From Candidatus Gastranaerophilales bacterium (GTDB lineage: Bacteria > Cyanobacteriota > Vampirovibrionia > Gastranaerophilales > Gastranaerophilaceae), in the NCBI GenBank assembly GCA_944325315.1, contig CALVAA010000009.1, positions 1-64,000 on the forward strand: DNA of 64,000 nucleotides. The letters are read 5' to 3'. Position 1 is the stretch's first letter; each line of letters opens with the position of its first letter. This document shows, piece by piece, positions 26,603 to 35,501 of the stretch. Position numbers and translations under genes: made by a program. The notes below the pieces were generated by a model. The model saw only the letters and a list, made by a program, of their open reading frames with translations. It ran no database searches and had not been told where the DNA came from.

Positions 26603-29600
26603 ATGAAAATAAATTCAATTTCCCTGTTTGGCACACACAAGACTTCCGGGCAAAAAATAAAAAAAGACAATTCTAAAAATGAAACAATTTCCCAACCAAG
26701 ATATGAACTCAAAAACATGCCCTTTTTTACGGCCGGCATTAACAAAAAACAAAGAAAAACAATAAAAGAATTAAAAGAATGGCATATTATAAAAAAATAT
26801 TTCACCGAACAGTCAAAAGAAATATATCAAAATGCTAAAAAAATCGCAATAAGTGCACACTCAAAAGAGCTTGAAGTATGGCATCTGCACATGGCACTGC
26901 TGTTAAAGTTAAAAGAATATATTAACGAAGTTGAAATTTCTCCTTCCATACACAACACACTGCAACAGTTTAAATTTCCATTCGCAATAGAAGCGCTGTG
27001 TCCTGCCGGCTCATTCAGCTTTTTGGAAACAGGTAATCGCAATACATTAAAAAAAATAATTGATAAAAATTTAAAAATGCTAAAAAAAGACTTTGTAGAT
27101 GAAGACAGAAAAAAATATCCAAAAGCCCTTATTAAAAACCCGTTACCATCAAAAGATCTTATTAACAGTATGACCAGAACTGCCAATTATATCTCCAGCC
27201 AAGAAGAAATGCTCGAATTTTTCGACAGCTACTTTATGACTGCTGTACAGTCATCACAAAATAAAAAAAACTCTGCTTTGACAAACAAACTGTATATAGA
27301 CTTATTACAAGAATTCAGTCTTGATAATTCTTTTTCAAAACAAAAAGGACATTTAAAGTTTTATGATGAAAAAGCAGATACAATATGGAAAAATATTTCA
27401 ATAGGCAATAATGTTTTAATTTTATCCAACGATGGTACTAAATCATCAAATCATTTAATTAGCAGCTTTATAAACCTTATAAATAAACCGGGAAATGAAT
27501 ACAGAAACATTTCACCGGATAATTTAAGCATTATGGTATTTAACACTTATGCTGATTTTACTGCCATTGAAAACATCTTATCAAGCATAGAACAAAACAA
27601 AGATCCAAATAAAAAGTTTTCAATACTTATTTTTGACTTTGACACAGCAGTTAAAAACAGTGGCGGAGAAGTGCCGGTTAATTTCTTAAAAAAAGCACAA
27701 ATGTTAAACAATGATGCAAACAAGAAAAAAATAAAATTTATATTCAAAATTTCACCGGAAAATTACTATCTGTTCACAGAAAACGAAGGATATATCAAAT
27801 CCACACTTACAAGCTGCGCTAAAGTTACTTTGCCTTCTTTGAATGCAGATGATGCTAAAAAATATTTAACCGATGAATCAGGCAAAAAATTTATTGAAGA
27901 AAAAATCAAAAAAACTTTTACAAAAGACGCAATTTTAAAGGCAGTAGATATAACAAATTTCTCAACAGGTGCATATCCTGATAAAGCATTGGAAATTTTA
28001 GATTCTGCCGCAAAATATTTTATAGATAAAAAAGAAATATCAGCACATGATATTGATATTTATATAAACGAAACAAAAAATTTAAACGAAAAATCAAACC
28101 AAACAGACGATATTACAATTATCTACGATACCAAAAAAACACTTGATGATATAAAAGGCTCGCCTATGACAAAAGAACAGGCAGCAAGTATTGTAAAACA
28201 AATTCAAAGCGGAAACTTTAAAACAAAAGGCTACTATATTTTCTCTTCAAACGGCGCAAGCGGCGGAGGAAGAAGACATTGTGCGGAAGCTATTGCAGGG
28301 GAAGCCAAAATTCCCATGATAATTATAAACGCAAGAGAATTTGCACTTAAAGATATTGATACAATATCTCAAAACACTAATTTTATTGAGATGAAAATTA
28401 AAAAAATTATTCAAAATGCAAATTCACAAGCACAAACAAATGATACAAAAACAGCTATGATATACATTGAAAACTTTGACAATTTTGCTTCAAACCCGCT
28501 CTATGGAATATCTTCCGTTTATGAGCAAAAAGCATTTTCACAGCTTTTAAGCGAGATGGAATACACAAGAAAAAACAATGATAACAAGCTTATTGTAATA
28601 GGTTCTGTTAATATCCCGGAATGCTTGGATGAAAACATTCTAAAACCATACAAATTTTTAAATTCGATTGAAGTTTATCCTCCGCTTGATGCAAACCAAA
28701 CAGAAGAAATAATAAATTATTATATTGATAAAATGGATATTAGCATTGAAGGCAGTGAAAAAGAAATCAAACAAAAAATCAGACGAATTGCGGAAACATC
28801 AACATATTTAAGCATTGTTGAACTTATGTATCTTCTGGAAACAGCAAAAAATATTGCTCTGGAAGACAAAAGAGAGAAAGTTGATTCCCGGGATTTACTT
28901 GAAGCATATCTGCAAACAACTACAGGCATTGCAAATAAAAAAGAAACAACAGAAGCAACCAAAAAAATTGTCACTTCCCATGAAACAGGACATGCTCTTA
29001 ATTTACAGATAATGAATGAAATTGCAAGACAGCAACAAATCCCTTGGCATTTGCCGCCAAAACTGGATTTTATTACGCTTGATCCGAGAGGAAGCTATGG
29101 CGGTGCTATGTATAGTAAACCTTCCGAAAACCACGAAATTAGTTTTGAGACAATAATGAGTGATATTATCTGTTCATATGGCGGATACTCCGCAGAAAAA
29201 AATATTTATAACATTGCAGGCAGCTTTGGCATAACCGCAGATATAGCAGGTGTTACAAATCAAGCACGCTATGCCGTTATGGCAATGGGCATGGGAAAAA
29301 CTTCCGGAGTAAGAGCAATTCCCGTTAATGGCTTAGGAAGTGCCGATGTACCGGAATATAAAAAGAAACAAATTGAAACAGATATTGATTTAATGACTAA
29401 AACAGGATGCGAAATATCTGATATGATAGTTAAAGCGTATAAAGATTTTATTCTTGAATTTACGGAAAAGCATCACTCAAAAGTAGGAAGCGGCGATTGC
29501 ATTGTTACATCCGACGAATTCACAAAAGAACTTAACGACTGGCGCAAAAGGCAAAACAGTGAAAAACAAGACAAATTGAGGAATTTAAATAAAGAAATAG

Positions 29601-29632
29601 TAGACAAAATTCAAAATATAAAGGCCGGATAA
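26603..29632 (+). CDS. FtsH-like M41 metalloprotease fused to two degenerate AAA+ modules
   Basis: From the ATG at 26603 (AAGGAG eight bases upstream; a TTG at 26576 is less likely) the protein has 1009 residues. It starts MKINSISLFG. A ClpN-like helical repeat lies at about 57-100. A first AAA+-like region has an eroded Walker A (LSNDGTKSSN, about 274) and ILIFDFD. The second is FtsH-like: DIKGSPMTKEQA, but Walker A reads SNGASGGGRR (about 547-557), Walker B reads MIYIENFDNF, and the FtsH arginine-finger segment is KPYKFLNS. By contrast the peptidase is intact: HETGH (793-797) and Asp880 in GITADIAG fit the zinc ligands of M41. No transmembrane segment is seen, unlike FtsH. Two bases separate it from the next gene. 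The protein may be a zinc protease that no longer hydrolyses ATP; this is inference. Confidence 0.85.
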   Translation: MKINSISLFGTHKTSGQKIKKDNSKNETISQPRYELKNMPFFTAGINKKQRKTIKELKEWHIIKKYFTEQSKEIYQNAKKIAISAHSKELEVWHLHMALLLKLKEYINEVEISPSIHNTLQQFKFPFAIEALCPAGSFSFLETGNRNTLKKIIDKNLKMLKKDFVDEDRKKYPKALIKNPLPSKDLINSMTRTANYISSQEEMLEFFDSYFMTAVQSSQNKKNSALTNKLYIDLLQEFSLDNSFSKQKGHLKFYDEKADTIWKNISIGNNVLILSNDGTKSSNHLISSFINLINKPGNEYRNISPDNLSIMVFNTYADFTAIENILSSIEQNKDPNKKFSILIFDFDTAVKNSGGEVPVNFLKKAQMLNNDANKKKIKFIFKISPENYYLFTENEGYIKSTLTSCAKVTLPSLNADDAKKYLTDESGKKFIEEKIKKTFTKDAILKAVDITNFSTGAYPDKALEILDSAAKYFIDKKEISAHDIDIYINETKNLNEKSNQTDDITIIYDTKKTLDDIKGSPMTKEQAASIVKQIQSGNFKTKGYYIFSSNGASGGGRRHCAEAIAGEAKIPMIIINAREFALKDIDTISQNTNFIEMKIKKIIQNANSQAQTNDTKTAMIYIENFDNFASNPLYGISSVYEQKAFSQLLSEMEYTRKNNDNKLIVIGSVNIPECLDENILKPYKFLNSIEVYPPLDANQTEEIINYYIDKMDISIEGSEKEIKQKIRRIAETSTYLSIVELMYLLETAKNIALEDKREKVDSRDLLEAYLQTTTGIANKKETTEATKKIVTSHETGHALNLQIMNEIARQQQIPWHLPPKLDFITLDPRGSYGGAMYSKPSENHEISFETIMSDIICSYGGYSAEKNIYNIAGSFGITADIAGVTNQARYAVMAMGMGKTSGVRAIPVNGLGSADVPEYKKKQIETDIDLMTKTGCEISDMIVKAYKDFILEFTEKHHSKVGSGDCIVTSDEFTKELNDWRKRQNSEKQDKLRNLNKEIVDKIQNIKAG

Positions 29633-29634
29633 AT

Positions 29635-30342
29635 ATGAAAATCAATTCTTATAATTCAAATCTAAAAATAAATAAAAAAGACAGCATGGCCAAAAAACAT
29701 ACTAAAATAAACAAATTGAATTTTACTTCAAATAAAACAGAGCAGGCCGAACCCGTTGATTTAAGCAAAAACAAATTTTTCAATCCTGAATTAAAAGAAT
29801 ACCTTGACAAACACACCTTTTTATACAACTGCGAAGACGGAAAAGTAAGAAACCTTAACGTACTACAAATTCTTGAGCAAAATACATATCCTTTGTCAGA
29901 TGTTGATATGGAAATGTATCACAGTACACCTTCAAAAGAAATCGCTCAAAAAATTATCAAAGAAGGGTTTAACACAAAATATATTTCAAGAACAATGTTT
30001 GGACCCGGATTCTATTTTTCACCCTCGCAAGCAGATGCCATGAATTACTATAGAGCAATACTGAAAGCAGACTGCAAAGGTAAGTGCGCAAAAATTAAAA
30101 CCGGATTTTATTCTGATATTTGGCAAAAAGAATTAAAAAACGAGGTTTCAAAACTCACAAGGAGTATACCCGGATATAAAAGTAACATATATTTTCCGTC
30201 AAATTCCGAAAAAATTACAAATGAATACATAAGAACCCTATTGTGTGATATGGGTTACGATTTTGGCTACGGCTCTAACGGAAGAACTCATTGTTATGTA
30301 GCATTCAATCCTGATGCCATAACCAATATTCAGCTTGTCTAA
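29635..30342 (+). CDS. PARP/ART-like ADP-ribosyltransferase candidate
   Basis: The 235-residue protein starts MKINSYNSNLKINK and has a second motif KLNFTS near residue 33, like its neighbour's N-terminus. Residues about 90-140 carry a PARP-type signature: MYHSTPSKEIAQKIIKEGF (His96), then MFGPGFYFSPSQADAMNYY (Tyr127), matching the H-G-S/T ... G-x-Y-F-S ... A-x-x-Y pattern. The C-terminus ends HCYVAFNPDAITNIQLV, like the final ART beta strand; the PARP catalytic Glu is not evident there. ARTs transfer ADP-ribose from NAD to proteins or nucleic acids and include many effectors and toxins. It starts two bases after the protease gene, so the two are almost surely one transcript. The substrate is unknown. 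Confidence 0.7.
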   Translation: MKINSYNSNLKINKKDSMAKKHTKINKLNFTSNKTEQAEPVDLSKNKFFNPELKEYLDKHTFLYNCEDGKVRNLNVLQILEQNTYPLSDVDMEMYHSTPSKEIAQKIIKEGFNTKYISRTMFGPGFYFSPSQADAMNYYRAILKADCKGKCAKIKTGFYSDIWQKELKNEVSKLTRSIPGYKSNIYFPSNSEKITNEYIRTLLCDMGYDFGYGSNGRTHCYVAFNPDAITNIQLV

Positions 30343-30349
30343 TTTTAAC

Positions 30350-30496
30350 AAAAAAAAAGGGGGCAAACGCCCCAAACTGTCTGGAATTAAGAATAGCTGG
30401 AAGTATGAAAAAGATTAATTATATATAACAATAATAGTGTAGATATTACAATTAATCACCGGTGTAGTATTTTAAAAAAATTAACTAGTTCTTTTA
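30350..30496 (-). ncRNA. Candidate minus-strand small RNA with its own promoter and terminator
   Basis: A GGGGC/GCCCC hairpin (30360-30373) has its T tract (nine T) on the minus strand, so it terminates minus transcription, yet no minus-strand gene lies between it and 30586. A minus-strand -10 TATAAT (30503-30508) and a -35 TTGAGT (30528-30533, 19-bp spacer) could start a transcript of about 145 nt. The interval has no frame with a ribosome-binding site. The promoter is back-to-back with that of the Tat operon. Confidence 0.4.
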
Positions 30497-30513
30497 GGTA
30501 TAATTATAACCAC

Positions 30514-30542
30514 TTGACCTAAAGTTAACTCAAGATTATAAA
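30514..30542 (+). promoter_or_regulatory. Promoter of the Tat/Fe-S/lar operon
   Basis: A -35 TTGACC (30514-30519), 17-bp spacer and -10 TATAAA (30537-30542) lie 44 bases before the ATG at 30586. The spacer holds a GTTAAC palindrome flanked by CTTGA/TCAAG arms (30513-30534), a possible operator; a second TATAAT is at 30550. Confidence 0.65.
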
Positions 30543-30585
30543 ATAATGTTATAATTGTTTATAAAACATATTGGGGAGAAAATAT

Positions 30586-31824
30586 ATGAAAAGACGTGAA
30601 TTTATAGTAAGTTCTGCACTTGCAATAGGTGCAGGAGCAATTTTAGGAGGCTGCGGTTCGAAAAAAGACCAAAAAACAGCTTCCAAAGTTGTAAGAAGAA
30701 AATTTCAAAATATAACAACTCCCCTAATAGCACTTGGTTGCATGAGGCTTCCGATGTCCGATAACAAAGTTGATATGGTAGAACTGGATAAAATGGTAGA
30801 ATACGCTATTGAACACGGCGCTAATTATTTTGATACCGCATATATGTATGTTGACGGAAAAAGCGAAAATGCTATCGGAGAAGTCTTAAAAAAATATCCG
30901 AGAGAAAGCTTTATTTTGGCGGATAAATGCCCGGCTTACCTTGTAAAATCAAAAGAAGACGTTAGAAAACTTTGTCTTGAGCAGCTAAAAAAATGTCAGG
31001 TTAAATATTTCGATAATTATATGGTTCACAACATTAACAAAAACACCCTTTCTAACTATCGGGACAACAATATGTATGATGAACTTATGAAATTAAAAAA
31101 AGAAGGGCTCGTAAAACACGTTGGCTTTTCATTCCACGGCGACCCTAAAATGTTAAAAGAGGTAATAAACGAGCACAAATGGGACTTCTGTCAGCTTCAA
31201 ATCAACTATCTTGATTGGGAAGTAGTTAATGCAGATGAATTGTATAAAATTGCAGATGAAGCAAAAGTTCCGGTTATTGTAATGGAGCCTTTAAGAGGCG
31301 GAGTGTTGTGTAATTTGCCTTCAAAAGCACTTGAACTTTTAAAACAGGAATGCCCAAATGACACTCAGGCAAGTTTTGGCTTGAGATGGGTTGCGCAAAA
31401 AGAAAGAGTATTTACGATACTATCCGGCATGAGCAACTTCCGACAACTAAAAGAAAATGTTGACACATTTATAAACTACAAAAAAATGACGGAAGAAGAA
31501 ATCAAAACCGGATACAAAATAGCACAAATTATTCAATCTCAAGGTGCAATAAGCTGTACAGCCTGCAAATATTGTATGGAAGTTTGCCCCAGAGGAATTA
31601 ATATACCCGGAATTTTCGGACTTTACAACATGTATAAAGGAAGCAATCAAAACAATAAAAACTTTCTTTTTGTATATAATTACAATGCACTGGAAGAATC
31701 AACAAAAGCAAATAATTGCATAGAATGCAAGCTTTGCAATAAAAATTGCCCTCAAAACCTTGATATTCCAAAACTTTTAAAAGATGTGGAAAAAGAAATT
31801 AAAAAACTTGAAAAGGAAGTATAG
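30586..31824 (+). CDS. Tat-exported lipoprotein aldo/keto reductase with two C-terminal [4Fe-4S] motifs
   Basis: From ATG 30586 (GGGGAG upstream) there are 412 residues. The N-terminus MKRREFIVSSALAIGAGAILGGCGS combines a twin-arginine motif with a lipobox Cys (cited as two parts: MKRREFIVSSALAIG and AILGGC). Residues about 45-290 are an AKR barrel with the tetrad Asp/Tyr in NYFDTAYMYVDG, Lys in LADKCPAY and His in NYMVHNINK. Two ferredoxin-like motifs follow: CTACKYCMEVCPRG (about 325) and CIECKLCNKNCPQN (about 378). Fe-S AKRs are usually cytoplasmic and use NAD(P)H; an exported one would need another electron source, plausibly the polyferredoxin encoded next. The tatA and tatC genes in the same operon support export. 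Confidence 0.88.
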   Translation: MKRREFIVSSALAIGAGAILGGCGSKKDQKTASKVVRRKFQNITTPLIALGCMRLPMSDNKVDMVELDKMVEYAIEHGANYFDTAYMYVDGKSENAIGEVLKKYPRESFILADKCPAYLVKSKEDVRKLCLEQLKKCQVKYFDNYMVHNINKNTLSNYRDNNMYDELMKLKKEGLVKHVGFSFHGDPKMLKEVINEHKWDFCQLQINYLDWEVVNADELYKIADEAKVPVIVMEPLRGGVLCNLPSKALELLKQECPNDTQASFGLRWVAQKERVFTILSGMSNFRQLKENVDTFINYKKMTEEEIKTGYKIAQIIQSQGAISCTACKYCMEVCPRGINIPGIFGLYNMYKGSNQNNKNFLFVYNYNALEESTKANNCIECKLCNKNCPQNLDIPKLLKDVEKEIKKLEKEV

Positions 31825-31828
31825 TTAA

Positions 31829-33097
31829 ATGAAATCCAAATCAAAAATTAGATTTTTAATTTCAACCTTTGTTTTTATAATTGCACTTATTGGAATTTTA
31901 GGAATTTTTTACCCTTTTAAAATTTTTGATATTAAATTTGGCGCTCTTGCACAAAGAGTTTTTGTCGATTTTTCAATACCGGCAGTATTACTGCTCGGTT
32001 TGGTTTTGGTTTCAACTTTACTTTTTGGAAGATTTTACTGCTCTGTTATCTGTCCTTTTGGAATTTTACAGGAATTAATGTGGTTGGTTTTTAAAAAGAA
32101 AAGCAAATATATAAAAAATTATCCTTTCAAATATTTTATTTCATTAATTATGTTTGCCTTTCTTTTTTCAGTTGGTGCTGTTGTTTTAAGGCACATTGAA
32201 CCATATGTATATTTTAATTCAATATTCACATTTACGACTTTAGGAATAGTTGTATTCTTTTTAATTCTTTCGCTTGTATTTTTCAAAAACAGATTTTTTT
32301 GTACGAATATTTGCCCTGTAGGGACAATTTTAGGACTGATTTCAAAACTTTCAATAAACAAAATTTATATTGACTGTGAAAAATGCGTTTCTTGCGGCAA
32401 ATGTGAAAAAAATTGCCAGGCAAATTGCATTAACTCAAAAGAAAAATTTGTTAACAATGAAGAATGCATAAGATGCTTAAAATGTCTTGACAATTGCCCT
32501 AAAGATGCAATTAAATTCGGTATAAAAAAATCAAAAGAAAAATTCAGCCTGAAAAGAAGACAAATTCTTATATCAACGTTTGCTATAGCTTTATTTAGCG
32601 GAGTTTATAAAATTGGTATAAATATCAAAGAAAAAGCCGTGCAAAAATTTAAAAACATTATTCTCCCGCCGGGAGCAGTATCAAATGAAGAGTTTCAAAA
32701 TAAGTGTTATAATTGTAATCTTTGCGCTACAAATTGTCCGAATAAAATTATAAAAAAAGCAAATGAAAACTATTCTCTGGTACACATTGAATACAATGAG
32801 TCATACTGCAAATACGACTGCAATATTTGCTCTAATGTTTGCCCGACAGGAGCAATCAAAAGAATTAATCTCGAAGAAAAGCAAAAAACAAGAATAGCAA
32901 TGGCGCAAATTTCAAAAGACAAATGCCTGGGATGCCAAAAGTGCACAACAGTGTGCCCGACTAAAGCAATAGTTAAAGAAAAAGACAATAAATATGTAAT
33001 TGATGCGCAAAAGTGTATTGGCTGCGGAAGATGCAGAATTGAATGCAGCCAAGATGCAATTGAAATATTTGCAATTAACAAACAAACAACAGTATAA
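31829..33097 (+). CDS. Membrane polyferredoxin (NapH/NapG-like fusion) with internal twin-arginine segment
   Basis: The 422-residue protein has about five membrane helices in residues 10-170, with two CxxxCP motifs (CSVICPFG, CTNICPVG) as in NapH/CcoG-type electron carriers. Two ferredoxin motifs follow (CEKCVSCGKCEKNC; CIRCLKCLDNCP). Residues 240-262 are LKRRQILISTFAIALFSG-like: a twin-arginine pair (243-244) before a hydrophobic segment. The remainder carries four more Cys clusters (CYNCNLCATNCP, CKYDCNICSNVCP, CLGCQKCTTVCP, CIGCGRCRIECS). The architecture looks like NapH fused to a Tat-exported NapG-like ferredoxin. It likely moves electrons from the quinone pool or cytoplasm to exported partners such as the Fe-S AKR. 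It lies four bases after that gene. Confidence 0.88.
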   Translation: MKSKSKIRFLISTFVFIIALIGILGIFYPFKIFDIKFGALAQRVFVDFSIPAVLLLGLVLVSTLLFGRFYCSVICPFGILQELMWLVFKKKSKYIKNYPFKYFISLIMFAFLFSVGAVVLRHIEPYVYFNSIFTFTTLGIVVFFLILSLVFFKNRFFCTNICPVGTILGLISKLSINKIYIDCEKCVSCGKCEKNCQANCINSKEKFVNNEECIRCLKCLDNCPKDAIKFGIKKSKEKFSLKRRQILISTFAIALFSGVYKIGINIKEKAVQKFKNIILPPGAVSNEEFQNKCYNCNLCATNCPNKIIKKANENYSLVHIEYNESYCKYDCNICSNVCPTGAIKRINLEEKQKTRIAMAQISKDKCLGCQKCTTVCPTKAIVKEKDNKYVIDAQKCIGCGRCRIECSQDAIEIFAINKQTTV

Positions 33098-33110
33098 ATA
33101 AGGAGGAAAA

Positions 33111-33326
33111 ATGTCATTAGGTGTAACCGAAATTTTATTAATAGTTTTAGTTGTAGTATTATTATTCGGAGGAAAAAGAATACCCGAAATCGCAAGAGCA
33201 CTGGGCAGAGCATCCTATGAATACAAAAAAGCGAAGAATATTATAAAAGACGAAGCAAATGAAATCAAACAGGCAATCGAACAAGAGGCAAAACAACCGG
33301 AAGAGTATAATCCTAAAGACGTTTAA
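33111..33326 (+). CDS. tatA: Sec-independent translocase protein TatA
   Basis: The 71-residue protein has the TatA pattern: short periplasmic N-terminus, one membrane helix ([17 protein letters not shown]), the hinge [17 protein letters not shown] and a charged amphipathic tail. TatA oligomers form the translocation path for folded twin-arginine proteins. AGGAGG precedes the ATG by about six bases. It sits between the polyferredoxin and tatC, four bases from tatC. No separate tatB is seen, as in minimal TatAC systems. Confidence 0.96.
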   Translation: MSLGVTEILLIVLVVVLLFGGKRIPEIARALGRASYEYKKAKNIIKDEANEIKQAIEQEAKQPEEYNPKDV

Positions 33327-33329
33327 TTT

Positions 33330-34097
33330 ATGGAAGATAAAGACGAAAGCATAATTTCCCATATCGAAGCCTTTAGAAGCATGCTTTTAAAATGTTTCAA
33401 AGCATTTGGAATTATATTAATTCCAATGTTTTTTGCTGCGCCTTATATGTTGAATATTTTTTTAAAATTTATTTTAAAAGGGACAAAAATTTCTCTAAAT
33501 TATTTTTCTCCTATTGAAGTTTTTGTAATTCAAATAAAAACGGCAATGTTTATGGCTCTTGTGCTTTCTTTTCCATATATTTTAAAGCAAATATACAATT
33601 TTTTATTACCTGCATTATACGATAACGAAAAAAAATTTATTGCTTCAACTGTTTTTATTTCATCAATATTATTTATTCTGGGTTCAATTTTTTGTATTTT
33701 TGTTATTCTTCCTTGGGTGATTAATTTTGCAATAAGCTTTTCCAGTACAAATATTACACCTGTTTTAGGGATTACAAATGTCTTAAATCTTTCTTTGTGG
33801 TTAACTTTAGCATTTGCTCTTATGTTCCAGTTGCCTGTGGTTGTCTACTATTTAATAAAAGCAGATATAATCACTTACGAATCTTTAAGTACAAAAAGAC
33901 CCTATGTTGTAGTTATATTGTTAATCATAGCAGCAATTTTAACCCCGCCCGATGTGGTATCTCAAATTCTGCTTTTTATTCCGACATATTTTTTATTTGA
34001 AATCGGTTTATTGTTTTCAAGGAGAATAAAAAAGCAAAGCGACAATCATGACAAGCAGGAATTTTTAAACGAAACGGAATTCAATGATGGCAAATAA
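33330..34097 (+). CDS. tatC: Sec-independent translocase protein TatC
   Basis: TatC recognises the twin-arginine signal. The 255-residue protein has six membrane helices and the family features SIISHIEAFRSMLLKCF at the N-terminus, the conserved FSPIEVFVIQIKTAM loop, and TPPDVVSQILLFIPTYFLFEIG near the end. The common N-terminal H-L-x-E-L-R is changed here to HIEAFRS, keeping the Glu. The start follows tatA closely and the 3' end overlaps larB by 14 bases, so Tat and lar genes are translationally linked. Confidence 0.95.
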   Translation: MEDKDESIISHIEAFRSMLLKCFKAFGIILIPMFFAAPYMLNIFLKFILKGTKISLNYFSPIEVFVIQIKTAMFMALVLSFPYILKQIYNFLLPALYDNEKKFIASTVFISSILFILGSIFCIFVILPWVINFAISFSSTNITPVLGITNVLNLSLWLTLAFALMFQLPVVVYYLIKADIITYESLSTKRPYVVVILLIIAAILTPPDVVSQILLFIPTYFLFEIGLLFSRRIKKQSDNHDKQEFLNETEFNDGK

Positions 34098-34764
34098 AAT
34101 GTATAAAGATATCGGCTATGCAAAAGTTGACACATCAAGACAGCTGAGAAAAGGTTATCTTGAAACCATATACTGTGAAGGTAAAGAACCGGAAGAGATT
34201 TTAGGAATTTTTAAAGTTTTCTATTCAAATAAAAACAATGTCCTTTTAACAAGGGTAAAACATTTCCAGTATGAGTTTTTAAAAAAACATTTTAAAGATA
34301 TTGAATACAATAAAAAAGCAAGAACAATAACTATGATTCAAAACAAAATTGAAAAAAAAGGCGAAATTGCAATATGTACAGCAGGAACAAGCGACATCGG
34401 GGTAGCTGAAGAAGCTTTTGTGACAGCAGAGTTTTTCGGCTCGAACGTAAAAAAGTATTATGACGTCGGAATAGCAGGAATACACCGACTTTTAGATAAA
34501 ATAGAAGAAATTAAAAAAGCAAACATAATTATAGCAATAGCCGGTATGGAAGGCGCACTCCCAAGCGTTATAGCAGGATTAGTAGACATTCCTGTTATTG
34601 CAGTGCCTACTTCCGTTGGCTATGGAACGTCTTTTAGAGGAATTAGTGCGTTAATGACAATGCTAAATTCTTGCGCAGAAGGAATTACTGTTGTAAATAT
34701 CGATAACGGTTTTGGTGCAGGATATAGCGCTAATCAAATTAACAGAAAAATAACAGGAGCATAA
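34084..34764 (+). CDS. larB: Nickel-pincer cofactor biosynthesis protein LarB
   Basis: LarB carboxylates and hydrolyses nicotinic acid adenine dinucleotide in the first step of nickel-pincer nucleotide synthesis. The 226-residue protein matches the AIR-carboxylase-like LarB family: AICTAGTSDIGVAEEAF, the phosphate loop GIAGIHRLLD, IAGMEGALPSVIAGLVDIPV and PTSVGYGTSFRGISALMTM. The ATG at 34084 lies inside tatC; 34087 and 34102 are alternatives. It is followed two bases later by the larC-type gene. Confidence 0.93.
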   Translation: MMANKMYKDIGYAKVDTSRQLRKGYLETIYCEGKEPEEILGIFKVFYSNKNNVLLTRVKHFQYEFLKKHFKDIEYNKKARTITMIQNKIEKKGEIAICTAGTSDIGVAEEAFVTAEFFGSNVKKYYDVGIAGIHRLLDKIEEIKKANIIIAIAGMEGALPSVIAGLVDIPVIAVPTSVGYGTSFRGISALMTMLNSCAEGITVVNIDNGFGAGYSANQINRKITGA

Positions 34765-34766
34765 TA

Positions 34767-35498
34767 ATGGATTTATATTTTGATTGCACAAACGGAATAT
34801 CAGGCGATATGGCTGTCGGCGCTTTAATTGACTTAGGAGGAAATATTGAAAAGTTAAAAATCACACTTGATTCCATGCATCTTGAAGATGAATTTGAATA
34901 CAAAATTTCAAAAATGATGGTCAACGGAATTCAAACAAGTGATTTCAATGTTATTATTCCGCAAAAGCATCATCATAACCACGCACACAGAAACCTTTTC
35001 GATATCAATAAAATTATCGATAAAATCAGTGCGGATGAAAATGTAAAAGCTATGGCAAAAAAGATTTTTGAAGTAGTTGCAAAAGCGGAAGCAAAAGTTC
35101 ACAAAAAAGATATCAAAGACATTCACTTCCACGAAATCGGGGCAATAGATTCAATTGTAGATATAGTTTCTTTTTGTGTATTGTATTGCGATTTAAATCC
35201 TGAAAAAACATATATTTCAGCATTATCTGAAGGATACGGAAACGTTGAATGTCAACATGGCACTTTGAGCGTTCCTGTGCCTGCAGTGTGTGAGATTCTC
35301 AGAGAAAATCAGATAAAAATTAAACTTACCGATAATGAAGGTGAAATGATAACTCCTACAGGCGCCGGAATTGTCTCTGTAATTGATTCAAAAGAAAAAC
35401 TAAAAGATGAATTTTTAATTAAAAAAACAGGCTATGGAAGAGGAAAAAGAAACTACAAAAATCCGACTTTAAAAGTAATGAAAATAGAAAGGGTATAG
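34767..35498 (+). CDS. larC: LarC1-type protein, C-terminal LarC2 domain absent
   Basis: LarC is the CTP-dependent nickel insertase that finishes the nickel-pincer cofactor. This 243-residue protein has the LarC start LYFDCTNGISGDMAVGALID, the His-rich stretch KHHHNHAHRN, the motif IHFHEIGAIDSIVDIV, TPTGAGIV and the closing KKTGYGRGKRNYKNP. It stops after PTLKVMKIERV, near where LarC1 ends in species that make LarC2 by frameshifting. Family full length is about 400 residues. The next gene begins four bases later in another family, so no LarC2 is encoded nearby. Confidence 0.85.
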   Translation: MDLYFDCTNGISGDMAVGALIDLGGNIEKLKITLDSMHLEDEFEYKISKMMVNGIQTSDFNVIIPQKHHHNHAHRNLFDINKIIDKISADENVKAMAKKIFEVVAKAEAKVHKKDIKDIHFHEIGAIDSIVDIVSFCVLYCDLNPEKTYISALSEGYGNVECQHGTLSVPVPAVCEILRENQIKIKLTDNEGEMITPTGAGIVSVIDSKEKLKDEFLIKKTGYGRGKRNYKNPTLKVMKIERV

Positions 35499-35501
35499 AT
35501 T

